Position numbers and translations under genes: made by a program. The notes beneath the pieces were generated by a model that did no database searches, was not told where the DNA came from, and worked only from the letters and a program-made list of their open reading frames with translations. 64,000 nt of DNA. It comes from Grifola frondosa (taxonomy: Eukaryota; Basidiomycota; Agaricomycetes; Polyporales; Grifolaceae). Of the stretch, positions 1 to 11,567 are shown piece after piece; position 1 is the stretch's first letter; the number at the start of each line of letters is the position of its first letter. The stretch spans positions 1,178,001 to 1,242,000 of the forward strand of contig LUGG01000009.1 of assembly GCA_001683735.1 (NCBI GenBank). Direction: 5' to 3'.

Positions 1-628
1 ACCTTCGGATCAATGGCAATGGATCGTTTTCCTCTACAGAGAACATCCGGCGACGGAGATGACGGCGAGGGTCGATCTACTCGTACGACATTCGCACCTG
101 AGTATGAGTGAGCCTCAAATCGAAACGCGGGCAACAGAGATATTGTACCGAAGTCGGCTAGGATCATTCCCGTCATGGGCCCCGGCGCGAGGCCCGCAAA
201 CTAACACGCGAAATTTAGCCTCAACAGGGTGAATATATGCATGCGCCGGAAGACATACTTCGACTACTTTAACGCCAGTGAGTGGCAACGCCATGTTAGC
301 CACGCCCTGAAAACACGGTTACTTGCAAATCGAGGGTCTTCTGGATGGGTTCAGGAGAGAATATTAATGATCTTGACGGTATTCATCGCAGTCGGATGCG
401 ACCTTCCCCTGCGTATTTCACATGTCAAATCGATATCACGCTGGCCTTGGTACTTCGCTCTTCGATCAAACCACCACGTGTACAATATATATGTGATTCT
501 TCTGGAGCACAGTACCAACACAGTACCAGCACAAGTATCAAAAATCTAGTCATCAAGTCCTCGCGTGCGTATATCGTATATTCATTTCCCCAGCCGCATC
601 AGCTACGTTACGTACACTAGTCATTTTT
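1..628. other. left edge, no gene recognised
   Basis: This stretch lies downstream of the ABC transporter stop codon, which is read on the minus strand. Several overlapping short open frames exist on the plus strand but none carries a recognisable domain or a convincing chain of splice sites. It is best read as the 3' flank of the transporter plus unassigned sequence. Confidence 0.4.
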
Positions 629-3600
629 CTATAAAACCTTCTCCTTCGCAGCATACTTGATATCGTCCAGCGAGATGGATGATCTATCGCACATGCTCCT
701 GAAGATGCCATTCGGCATGTTGTAGAGGTTGTGTGGAGAGTCAAACTCTGCGATCTCTCCTGCATTGAGGACGCAAATCCGATCATAACCAATGATCGTC
801 CGTAGCCGATCTGCAACGTACAACAACTGATGAGAAGAGCGCGCCGGGCATCAAAGCACAAAATACATACGTGCGATACATAAGATTGTGCGGTCTTCAA
901 ACTCGTGGGCAATCGTGTCTTGAATCTTTCTGTCCGTCTCGTAGTCCACGGACGCTGTCCCGGTAGCACTGTTAGACGAATGTTCGCAGAATCAGCAGAT
1001 TTATTCACCAGTAGCTTCATCTAGAATCAATATCCTTGTGTCCTTCACAAGAGCGCGGGCCAATGAAACCAGGGAGCGCTGATCGAGATTACAAAGAAGG
1101 CTATCAATTGGAGCTGGTAACGCCTGAAGATATTAAACGTACTTGACCGATCGACAGATTACCTCCTTCATCTTCAATTGGGCTGTCTAAAGAGAACCGA
1201 TTGGCAGGCGAGCGGGACCCTTCCTTGACATCCTCATCTGTCTGATCAAAGGATAGTGCTCTATCTTCAACCAGATAAGCCCGTTTCAAGGCATCCCACA
1301 GCCGCACATCATCGTGAACACCAAAGGGATCTAGATTGCTACGCAGTGTGCCGGAGACTGGTAGAAAGAATGAGTTTATGGCAAGAATTTGGAAAACGCG
1401 GGCTTACACAGCAGCTACGAGCATGAACAGTAATTAGTAAAGACAAATGGCGATGTGGAGATCGGCTTCACTCACAGGATCTTGAGGAATGATTGCTAGT
1501 CCATTTCGCAGATCCGTCAAACCTACTTGGGAAATGTCTACTCCATCGATTATGACTGAACCAGAGGAGAGTTCTACAAGGCGATAAAGAGCTGTCATGA
1601 TAGAGCTCTTCCCCGCTCCAGTGCTGCTTCCATAGTGAGGGACGAATCTCACAAAAGTACTATGTACTCACCGTCCTACAATACCAATTTTTTCTCCCGG
1701 TCGAACGGTCATTGACAAACCCCTCAGAACGGCGGGTAATTCAGGTCGATATTTCAAGACCACGTCCCGCAGCTGGATTGAACCGTCTGATGGCCACGGT
1801 GATGGTAGCTTGCAATCCGGTAGCTGATGTGGCGGCTCTTGTTCTAATTCGGTTGCATAGTGAACCTGAAAAATGTCTGTCAGAGATCACTCGCTTTAGT
1901 ATAGAATGACTCTCACAATGCGTTCGACGCTGTTGAAATCGTTCTCGACCTCAGCGCTCTGACGGACCATCCAACCGAATGCCTAGCGTTTATCATAAGT
2001 CAAAGCTCGCGGAATGAGTCAAGAAGACGATCACCTGTTGCACACTAATGATGTAACTGAGAACAACTCCAGTTTGCGATGGTGAGATGCTGAATCTGGT
2101 GCCTACGGTCAACATGGCGACGATGAAGGTGAGAAGGAGCCCAAGGAAATCAAGGCGGATCCCCAGCCACCTCTGTGAATGAATAAGTAACGGCTAATAA
2201 GATGATGCATATAACACACCTGGTTCGTGACGGTCAACCAGTATGCGCTGCGTCGCGTTAGAGTGAGCGCGCCACAGTAAATGGTGAAACTCACCGGTTC
2301 TCTATGTCAACGCGTGAGCGGTTCTCGCTTAAAAATCTATCTGTTTCGCCGTATGCCCGAATGGTTGCCAATCCCGACAGCGATTCTGAGAAATGACTAT
2401 ACAGAGACGAGCGTAGTAGTGCATCTGTGGAGTGTGAATTAGCAAGATATTCAAACGCACGCATCTATGGGGCACCTACCCAATCGCTGTAGGAGGAGGA
2501 GGTTATCAACATAATGTCGACAACGATTAATCTTTAAGTGCTCACCTTCAGCTCTCGAGCGCTTGCTCGATAGAACATCGCCGCCCAAATATAGCATACG
2601 CAAATCGCAGCCACGGCGATGAGGAACCAAGGTAAGACGATGGCAATAAGGATGATAGCTCCCATAATATTGGCGAGCATTGCCACGAATATTCGCATAG
2701 CATCTTAAACGAGGTTAGCGAATGAATCGTCTCCGCTGGTATCGAACTACGCCCACCTCCCAGCATATTGTCAACAGTATCGATATCTGCGCAAACAACG
2801 ATATTCGATAAAGGATTCCGTACATTTAAATTAGAAATTTACCTTTGGAGAATCGATTCATGATGCGTCCAAGAGGCTTAATTCAGAGTTAATTGGTCGG
2901 CATAAGCTAACTTTTTATCCGAGCAACTCACTGTCGTCTCAAAAAACGACATGGGTGCGTGCATGACACGATTAATGGCCGTCTAAAATGAAGTCAAGCA
3001 CCAAAAGCAATTATGATCAGGAGATATTCCTCACTCTGTGTAAGTGTTGAGAAGCGAAGTACGTTAATATCGCGAACGTTGAGCCCATCATGAAGAAGGT
3101 CAAAGCTTGCGCGACGCCAAGACCAGCATAGATACCCATCTAGCCAGATCGCAAGTCAATTCAAGGCCGATTAAGCGTATAACAGAACGAACATAAAAAC
3201 CAGGACCGAAGTTCCATTTTCTACAGCGAAATTGAGATCAATGAAAGCACCAGGGGGAAATGGGCACGAACAATTCTTGCCAATATACAAGCCTGTGATC
3301 GGTTCAGTATGATTGAAGCTCGAAGTAGAAGAACTCAACATACCAGTAAGAAGACATCACTTGTGCACCCTGTAGTAAAGCAAGCGAGACGATGAGGAGA
3401 GGGATCACAATAGCACCCTTGCCGGCTTTCAGGTATTCCTTGTATATTTTGGCACTAACTGCCCCTGTGTTCCTTTCTTCAGTCTGCATCATCGCAGGTG
3501 CGCGGTTTGGCCTTTTCTTTTCAACCGCTTTCTCCTCCATTTCTACGTCATTGCCTTCGGTGGCCTCTTCTTCCTCCTCTTCCTGATTCTCTTTGGCACC

Positions 3601-6291
3601 GAATTCCTTAATGAAGCACGCAAAATCGCCATCGTTGCTTATCAGGTTTGTGTACGTGCCGTGCTCACTGATATGGCCGTCCACGATGGTATAGATGTAG
3701 TCAACCTGGGGAAGGAAGTGCAAGGCGTGCGTAACGAGAATGCGAGTTGTGCCTGGATTAGCGCTCTTGAAGACATTTTGGAATACGGATTTTCCGACGT
3801 GCGCATCGAGAGCAGAGAAGGGATCATCAAATATTTGGATGTCAGCACCGACGTAGATGGCGCGACAAATGTTGATACGCTGCTTTTGACCACCAGAGAG
3901 TGAAATACCCTATAAAACAACATCATTCATCACAAATCAGACATGATCGCCCAAAGCATACACTCACCCTTTCTCCGACTTCCGTAAGATCACCATTAGG
4001 CAGTAGCTCAAGGTCTGCCTCCAGGCATGCATCTTGCACAACTTTCCAGTATTTCTCTTCCTCAAATGGTCTTCCAAAACAAATGCTATCCCGCACGGTA
4101 GCATTCTGGTATGTAGTACGTTCAGCACAAGAATATTAGAAGGTGCGAGAGAAATGACCTGAATCCATGCACTTTGCGGACAATAAGCAACAGACCCACG
4201 GAACCTGTAGATACGCATTAGCCATCGATCATATGTCACACATTAAAGCTGTACCTAACAGTCCCGGTTGTCTTCCTCATCTCTCCGATAAGACCCTGGA
4301 GGAGAGATGATTTTCCTGACCCGACCAGACCTGCAGTATGAAATAAATAAACAGCCCTTATCTAACACCCTGGTAATAATTCTCACCAACTATGGCTGTC
4401 AATTGTCCGCGAGGAATAGAAAGACTGACTCCCTTTAACTGGAACTCTTTCTCTTCTCGTTCGTCAACTTGCTCCACCGTAACTTGCACCGGCGTATCCA
4501 AGCCACGTTTGTTGCCCCATAACCCTTTCTTCTTCTTCGCCATCTGAACATCGGGGGCAGGCCCATCCCAAGTAAATTCGGCGTCAACAACCTCGATGGC
4601 ATCGTCCATGTCCTCATCTTGAATCTTGGTCTCAGAAAGTGTTTCAGCTTCGAAGACACCGTATAAACGGTCTACCGCGTTCCTCGCATCAGTTATTGCG
4701 CCCAGAGACAGCGCTATAAGCGAGGTCAGCGGAGATTAACAAATATGTGCTCAATGATGCTCACGCAAGAACATAAGCGGCATGCGAAGCAACTGGAATA
4801 ACGTAAGAGAGGAGAAAATGTTGGCAGGATCAAGCGAATGTCCTGTGGCCGAGTATACAACAAAGGATAGAACACTTGCAAGTGCAGGAAGGGATACGCC
4901 AAGCGCATTGTTGGCAGAGCGGATGATCAGGAGTGAACGAATATACCTGTTCCATGATGAATGCCTTGATTACCGACAAACCCTTGGAGATAGCGCTTGA
5001 AGGAACACTCACGACATCTCTTTGGCACGAAGCTCTCGTATGCGCTTGAGATATGGTATTTCCCATGCGAAGCACTTGATTATCTTCATTCCTGCGAGAA
5101 GTTCTTGTAGTAATTTGGCACGCTTGTCAGTCCAAGCCATGGACTTCTGGCGCAGTTTCATAAATTGTCTCATTGCCATGGTTTGTATGGGTGTGCACAA
5201 GATGAAAAAAGCGAAGCCTGCAAGTGCAGAAGGTCCAAGGTTGGTCAGCAGAATGATAAGACAGACCACCATTTGAACAGGCGCCGTGATGGCCAACTGC
5301 ATGAAACCACAGCAAAAGTCGATACGAGAAACATCCGTGGATATATGGTTGACCAATTTGCCGTTTGTGAGAGTAGAGCGAGCACGGGAGGTCAGCTTCA
5401 ATGAACGATCGTAGATTGCCGTGATGAGACCACCCCGGAGTAAGACACCGGTAGATGTGGCTCTATAGAAAAAGTGGTGTGTGCAAAGAGAAGACAAAGT
5501 CTGAATAGCCAGAAGGCCAATAGCGATACCGACACCTTTGCCTACTGGGGGTATATCCCCGAGTTGGCCGGCACGATGGGCACTGACATTCACGGGTCAG
5601 GATGAATTCACACATTACCAAACCCAACGTACCTGTATGACTCAGTCGCGAAATTGATAAGAGCCTAGAGACACAGTGAATTAGACTTCTAAATACATGA
5701 CTATTCACAGCCTACCTTGACTAGAAGAGGACTGAGCACCGTCGCGACGTCTGCAATAAGCTTCAGCAGTCCCGCCGACCAGAACCACCATTTCACACTA
5801 TCGTTCATTGCCAGAACCAAACTAGCCCTTTGTCTTCCATCATGATCGCGCCAGCGCTTCTCGCGCTCGACTCTATTTCCACGAATACTCCACCACAGTG
5901 CCCTCCATCCGAGCTTGATCTCACCACTTGCGAGGCGAGCATTATAGGCCGCTGCCTTCTCAGAACGAGATTTAAACGATGCCAAAATCTTGTCAGCAAT
6001 TACAGCCGATGAACGATGATCCTGGAGCTTGTACAAATCAGACGCCTCCAACGGCCTCGCATAGCCAAGCTTCAAGAGAGCTGTGATCCAACCGAAGGTG
6101 AGTAGACTCCACCACCCTGCGGTAGTTTCAGGGATTATTTCGGCATCTTCGAGAGACTCCTTCGGGGGCGGTACTGTCTTCGGTACGAGGGACACATGCC
6201 AGAACCTATGGCGTCGAGTCAGTATTCGACACCTTGCCTACCTAATACAGCGCAGCACAACTTACCGTCTTGGCAGAGGATCTTTGCGCAT
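629..6291 (-). CDS. ABCC-type (YOR1/MRP-like) multidrug ABC transporter
   Basis: A full ABC exporter of the ABCC family, expected to pump conjugates or xenobiotics across the plasma or vacuolar membrane using ATP. Order: cytosolic N-terminus, TMD1 (about 5,700-4,700), NBD1, acidic linker, TMD2 (about 3,400-1,800), NBD2. NBD1 shows Walker A GSGKSS, the LSGGQ signature and Walker B ending FDDPFSALD, so the catalytic Glu is Asp. NBD2 shows GRTGAGKSS, a degenerate LSIGQ signature and LILDEATASVD. Asymmetric sites of this kind are usual in ABCC proteins. More than twenty small exons are needed; the junctions I checked are GT-AG and keep frame, including a 7-nt exon at 1,408-1,414. The first in-frame ATG is at 6,291; the frame stays open upstream to about 6,410 behind a possible acceptor, so the N-terminus is uncertain. 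Confidence 0.92.
1408..1414 (-). other. 7-nt microexon of the ABC transporter
   Basis: The codons for the NBD2 Q-loop region can only be joined if a seven-base exon, CTGCTGT on the minus strand, is spliced between two introns. It is preceded by a TAG acceptor and followed by a GTAAGC donor. Together the exons read [17 protein letters not shown], which matches what is expected after the Q-loop in ABCC proteins. Skipping the exon shifts the frame. Confidence 0.75.
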
Positions 6292-6888
6292 CCCAAAGAC
6301 GGAGATGACTACCTGATGCTCAGGATGCACGGAGGCCTCCAGATAGTCGGGGGAGAGGGCAAGAGACTTCTCCTGCAGCCTACGTACGCCCCGCCAGCTC
6401 GAAATAGTATCTGTGTGCGTTGTCAGCAGTCCAATTATCGCACAGACCGTACCAGTATTCTCAATAACTTAAAGCGTTCCTAGTGTCAATCCGCTCCGAT
6501 TTGTCGCGGAATGGGCTCCTTGTTATGCTTTCCTCGTAAATTTTGAAAAGCGAATGGAATATAATCCTTGTTACAGTTTCAAAGGACATGCCGGAGCCCT
6601 GAGAGGACGTGGAAGCGATATCTCCGGCGGCTAGATGGGAAGTCACGGACTCGTCACGGACTATTGGATGGGCGTCTGAGCAGGCATACCACCGTTCCGG
6701 TTGAAAAGAAAGCATGAGGAGATTACAGATACATTCCATCGGAAAACTGGAGGCATTCAAAAGTATGATATTACGTAGCGATAGAGTGCAGCACAATACT
6801 AGAGCACACGAGGCGTTGAAATGAGGACCGCAGTGCAACTGATCACCCGACGTGACGGACAAGGCCCATAACCATGCTACGAACCTGC

Positions 6889-9086
6889 TCATCGAGCATA
6901 CATCTCTTTGAGCTGCCTCAATGCAATCTAGAGAATGTGATGTTGGTAACTGTATGGTCGCGAACATGTATCATGCTCACCTCATACAACGGACGTAGTA
7001 GGGCCAAATCTTTATCCGATATCCTTAGACGCTTTACCTTATGCAAATGATCAGCGTCCTTCAGCATCGCCTTGAAATAGCGCGCCTGCGGAAGAACACA
7101 ACAGTCATTTATCCGATGCGCAGATAATTCAATCATCGAAGGCATGCGACGTACCTCCTGCTCCTCCACCAATGTCCACGCATCGCCAGCGCGCCCAGCG
7201 CGTGCAGTTCGACCCACCCTATGCACGTACTTGCGCATATCCACCGGTGCATCATAACTGACTACATGCGAGACGTGACTGATATCTATTCCTCGAGAGA
7301 TAAGGTCAGAGCACACGAGGCTGGATATCCGGAGGTATTTACTGAGCAATTATACCGAAATTCATCTGAATAGACGTACATATGGATTTCTTGGCTTTTG
7401 AACTTGTCCAAAATTGACTTCCGTTCGCTTGCGCTAAGGTCACTGGAGTAGGCCTGGGCAACAACGCGTGGTCGATCTATGTGACTAGCGTCCAAGGCGA
7501 ATGCTGAGTCGAAAAAATCGAATAATCGCACAAGCCGTGTGGTAGATTCCGCAGATTTGGTGAAGACGAGGGCATTTGTGACAGCATGAGAATGAACGAG
7601 ATGGAACAGAATGAGCGGTTTCAGAGAAGATTCGCATACTACCATATGTTCCTGGATGCATCATGCGAACAACTGAATAATTTGAAGAGGTCTTAAACAA
7701 AATATTCTCACCGTCAGCGTAGCAGGCATACTAAACTTCTCCATGACTAGGTCCAACACACCCTCTTCCTTGGTGATTGTACTCTCTTTCTGGCTCTGCA
7801 CGACAAAATATTTTGGATCATGCAAATTCAGAGCAGCAATCTTTGACGGATCTCTCGTCAATGTAGCAGAAAACAGTAGTTTCTGGCACGAGGATTGCTT
7901 CTTCTCATCGATGTCCGTTCGATTATTGACAATGCCGTCGGATAAATGGAGAAAAGCAGGAGAGAGAGTATCCGGGGTGGGTAAAGCGGTCTCCCGTGAT
8001 ATTGAACCATCCTCCACCTCCTCGATGCCACGAGAAGGACGAGTGGCAGCGAGAACTTGAGCGAGCCAATCTTGGAATGACTGAGCAAGTAAACGATCTG
8101 CTTCATCTATGACCTGCATATATAGATTCAGTCATCGTAACAAGTTACCCAAACCGAACACGCATTACAGACATACAAGGAAGCGTAGATGTTGAAGGGA
8201 GAAATTAGAGGTCCCGGTGAGATGGTCCATCAATCGACCCGGAGTAGAAATTAAGATGTCTACTTTGCTGGAGCCCCCTTGCAATCTGAGGAAGCCATGC
8301 GATTAGTCCTGTGACGCCAATCGGGACAAATTGGAGGATGTGATACCGGGAGGTTTTGTCCGCGACGAGTTGAGCTTGTTCATGCGCAAAGGAATGTTGA
8401 CCAGTTGCAGTGCCAATCTGGTCGATGAGCGAAATAATCAATAAGAATAATGCTATAGAAATGTCTATCGCATACTTTCAGGCCTCGGCCTTTGGCTACA
8501 GCCTCGAACGTCTCGCGGACTTGCGTGACAAGATCGCGGGTAGGTAGAACAACAAGTGCTCGTAGGCGAGTCACAACACGAGAAGATAGAATCTGTTTAC
8601 ACGAAAAACTTTCACAAATCACTTTCTAAGACCAATCAAAATATACAAACCTCCACTATGGGGAGCACGTAAGCAAGAGTCTTCCCACTTCCAGTAGGAG
8701 CTGATACGCAAACGTCACGAGGAGGATTGTATGCGAGATACAGAGATTTGAGTTGATTTGGTTGCATCAAAAACGGCACAACTGCTGTCTGGACTATTCA
8801 TACCGCCTCAGTATGCCGAAACAGTAGAAGAAGAAAACGACGCAGACAGACCAGCAAAAAGCTCCGAGATGCCTAACTCTTTCAGCTTCCTCCTCATCTT
8901 CTCGCTCAGACCAGTGCCACCGTCTTGATCAGCCACAGAAGGAAATTGCAAGACTTTTTGGGGGTCGATTATCTCAGCTCCTACTAGTGCCTTATCGAGA
9001 CCCTGCAGTGCTAGCACTGATTTTGAAGGAGCGTTCGGTCGAGACGGTGCAGGAAATGAAGGAAGTGCCGGAGGCGTCGGTGACAT
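6889..9086 (-). CDS. DEAD-box RNA helicase, Dbp6/DDX51-like (ribosome biogenesis)
   Basis: An ATP-dependent RNA helicase of the Dbp6/DDX51 group, which in yeast acts in early 60S ribosome assembly in the nucleolus. Start ATG is at 9,086. Spliced, it shows the Q-motif area ([13 protein letters not shown]), Walker [23 protein letters not shown], the DEADR form of motif II typical of this subfamily, SATL (motif III), and the C-terminal [13 protein letters not shown]. Introns I resolved include 8,294-8,353, one of about 59 nt after the LGISELFA segment, one inside the C-terminal domain near 7,090-7,155, and a last one before an exon ending KEMYAR. All are GT-AG and keep frame. It lies head to tail with the ABC gene. 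No break seen. Confidence 0.92.
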
Positions 9087-10604
9087 TGGAGCAGAACCGG
9101 TTGGATTTAGAATAGATATTGCTGTGCCAAATATTGGCGCTCGTCATCGACAGGCGCTTATATCCTATGTAAGCGCTGAATATGGTAAGGTTTACAGTCA
9201 ACACACGATTATATTTCCTGGTACTACATATTCGTCAAAACATTCTAGGACGGCCCTGGGCCACGGATGCACCATGAGCTATGGTGGGCTCTGCAGCTGT
9301 GAGTGCACGTTCGGATCTACAATACGCAAGGCTCCGAATTTTCATACGCGGCAGCATGCTACTGGTTCATGCATTGGCTTCTGCATGGCCCGCTGATAAC
9401 GCCTTCGAGAATGTCTGCGCAAGGTGCTGGAATGATCTTGTGGCTCATTTACGCTATTTTAGCCTGTCTTTCATCTATCTCGGAAACATTTTATGGAACA
9501 TTCTCACCACATTCGGAATATAACAAGCGAGTGGATTGATGCTCTCGATTCCCCTTGTACAGCGTCATCGGGGCTTGTCTTGTTATCGCACGATCTGGCT
9601 GTCGTTGTTCTTACCCAAGTCTTGGGGATAATTTACTGCTCGTCCTCTAGGCCACGCACAAGTTGTTTGTAAACTCTAGATTTGTGGGATTGAAATCCGA
9701 ACGCCAAAGATCCGAACTCACTCAGGCTTATTGCTAACCTGAGGAAATTGCGCGTCCAGACTGGCAATAGCTTCTTGTGTCGAACATCACATGTGAATCA
9801 TTGTACGTGGCAAGCATAGGAACATACTTCCCCTGTACTTACTCTCAATGCTCCAGCCATTGGGGATGCATCTGACAGGGCAGCTCCGGTGCCGATATAT
9901 CAACGTTATTATGGTGAGTCTTCATAGCGTACTAAATGTAATGAGTGCTAAAATCCGAAACTGTAGATTACTATGTGTGCTATATTTCGCGATATCAGCA
10001 AGCTGTCGCTAACAGGCAACCCAGGCTTACAACGGTAACACCCCGTCATAGATTAATTGCAATCTCATCAACGTAAAGCGAAGCGTCGTCCAGATGCTCT
10101 TCAATAATGGCCGCTCGACCCTCTCGGGAGCTCAGCCCAAAGTCTCGAAGCTCGGGACGGAGTATCGCCGGCTATTGTTACTCCATCTCCCCAACCTCAA
10201 AGACATCAATACGTTGTTGCTTCGAAGGCCAACGGATGCAATGTCAGCCGGTATGCCTTGGCGATAGCACCCAACATCACAAGGTCAATCGATCTTCCAG
10301 ATTCGCGAGGACTTTACGGTCAGAACTCCTGACTAACACGACATTTAGAAGTTGCTACTCTTATCTCGACGTGATCTTCTTGCGGTCCGACTACAAACGT
10401 CTCCCTCAATTGAAAACCTCTTGTTAACACACTTGACGTGACGCTTACTGGCGGGGTCGCGATTGTCACTGTGAAATCTTGATTGTCACATAGGCTCCTC
10501 CCAGCAACCTTGTCCCATGACCGCTTGCACTTCGGTGCACTCTTCTATGGACCTTCCCTATTTATATGTGTTGTATTATCCGCTGAGGACACATCATTTC
10601 CACA
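9087..10604. other. gene-poor stretch, no confident gene
   Basis: I find no conserved domain here. Two weak candidates exist on the plus strand: a possible membrane-like segment at about 9,300-9,540, and a Leu-rich frame beginning with an ATG near 10,092 that runs about 55 codons and then stops. Both could be chance or relics. The part next to 9,086 presumably carries the helicase promoter. Confidence 0.4.
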
Positions 10605-10612
10605 TATATAAG
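10605..10612 (+). promoter_or_regulatory. TATA box of the small Cys-rich gene
   Basis: The sequence TATATAAG lies about 120 bases upstream of the ATG of the small cysteine-rich gene and is followed by a pyrimidine-rich stretch, as is usual for strongly expressed basidiomycete promoters. Function is inferred from position only. Confidence 0.5.
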
Positions 10613-10731
10613 CAAGTAGTACGGAAGTCATTCACTCCCCCTTGTTTTCCCGTTTCTGTCTCTGATAGCGGTTGAGTTATTTACTGGAATACGGTGTTTC
10701 ATCCACTGAATCTCCCCTCTTATAGTAAATC

Positions 10732-11087
10732 ATGTGCTGGCAAGAGTGGTTCGTACATTTGCATATAACTGTTCTCCAGGTTAATCCCCATCCGTTATAT
10801 CTCATTAGCTGCGGAAACCAACATAGGGGATGCCCGGTATGTCGTTCTGTCATTTATTCTCTGTTATTACAAGTCTGAAGGATGTCATCTGCGTAGCACT
10901 TCGTGGTCTTATATTACTCCGGAGAACGCTATGACTGCAACTCACCCAATTGTGGCGTGAGTGCGGCACACACGCACACAGCACGAAACTGTCCGTGCCC
11001 GAAGGTGAGACTCCGATTACTTCTCGAATGTAGCCCTGTGATTCATGGTTGATTTATAGCAATATCGAGACAGACGGAGAGTCTTGA
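10732..11087 (+). CDS. small cysteine-rich protein (short mushroom-type Cys/His family)
   Basis: A four-exon gene for a protein of about 68 residues, hidden because no single exon is long. ATG at 10,732 gives a start MCWQE; two introns follow (about 60 nt each), then an exon reading HFVVLYYSGERYDC, an SPNCG segment, a His-rich stretch and NCPCPK, then a short intron and a tail ending at TGA 11,085-11,087. The pattern (N-terminal Met-Cys, C-x-H or C-P-H, then D-C, N-C, H and C-x-C pairs) resembles short Cys-rich proteins I know from Agaricomycetes, whose function is unknown and which usually lack a signal peptide. The Cys/His spacing would suit metal binding. A TATA box lies upstream. Every splice site is a prediction, and the second exon junction gives GCPH where I would expect GCGH. 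Confidence 0.6.
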
Positions 11088-11567
11088 ATATTATACAGGA
11101 GCCCTGCGACGCATGCAAGGAAGCAGCTTTCGCGGCTCGTGTTCGTCGTCGATAGCTGCAATGATTTTTATTTGTTCTACGCATGCATACTTTCCACACT
11201 TGCCATCATCTTCTATGCCTTTGCTTTCGTTTCAACGCTGTGCCTTGGGATATCAATATATGTCCTGGTTAATGATGAAATGACAGGTTGTGGGAGATGT
11301 GGTTATTCGTAACGGATAGACGTACTCCATGAAGCATCCCTACAGCATGTAGGAGACCTGTTTATTACGCACTCACGCCCCTTCTTTTCGCGGACTAGTT
11401 CGGTAATCGAACACGATGGAACCACGATGAAGCCTGTGTGAACGCCCATGTGCCTTCCAACACAAGGCATTTGGAAATGAGAGATAACTGGAATATACAA
11501 AAATGCGAAAGAATCCGCCCATAGGCGTGACAGACACCCGTGATCATTCTACAACTCACGCAGGGCG
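11088..11567. other. intergenic, nothing recognised
   Basis: This lies between the small Cys-rich gene and the convergent end of the XLF gene. It probably holds both 3' untranslated regions. I see no repeat, tRNA or conserved frame. Confidence 0.4.

Noticed and set aside
8205..8441. A frame reading through [17 protein letters not shown] in the helicase gene
   Set aside because: It is a 60-nt intron (8,294-8,353) with good GT and AG ends; removing it restores [20 protein letters not shown].
629..9086. A secondary-metabolite or drug-resistance cluster built around the ABC transporter
   Set aside because: Its neighbour is a ribosome-assembly helicase and no P450, synthase or cluster regulator is near.
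9281..9539. A possible small membrane protein on the plus strand
   Set aside because: Two overlapping frames both look hydrophobic, neither starts with a supported ATG, and no homologous pattern is recognised.
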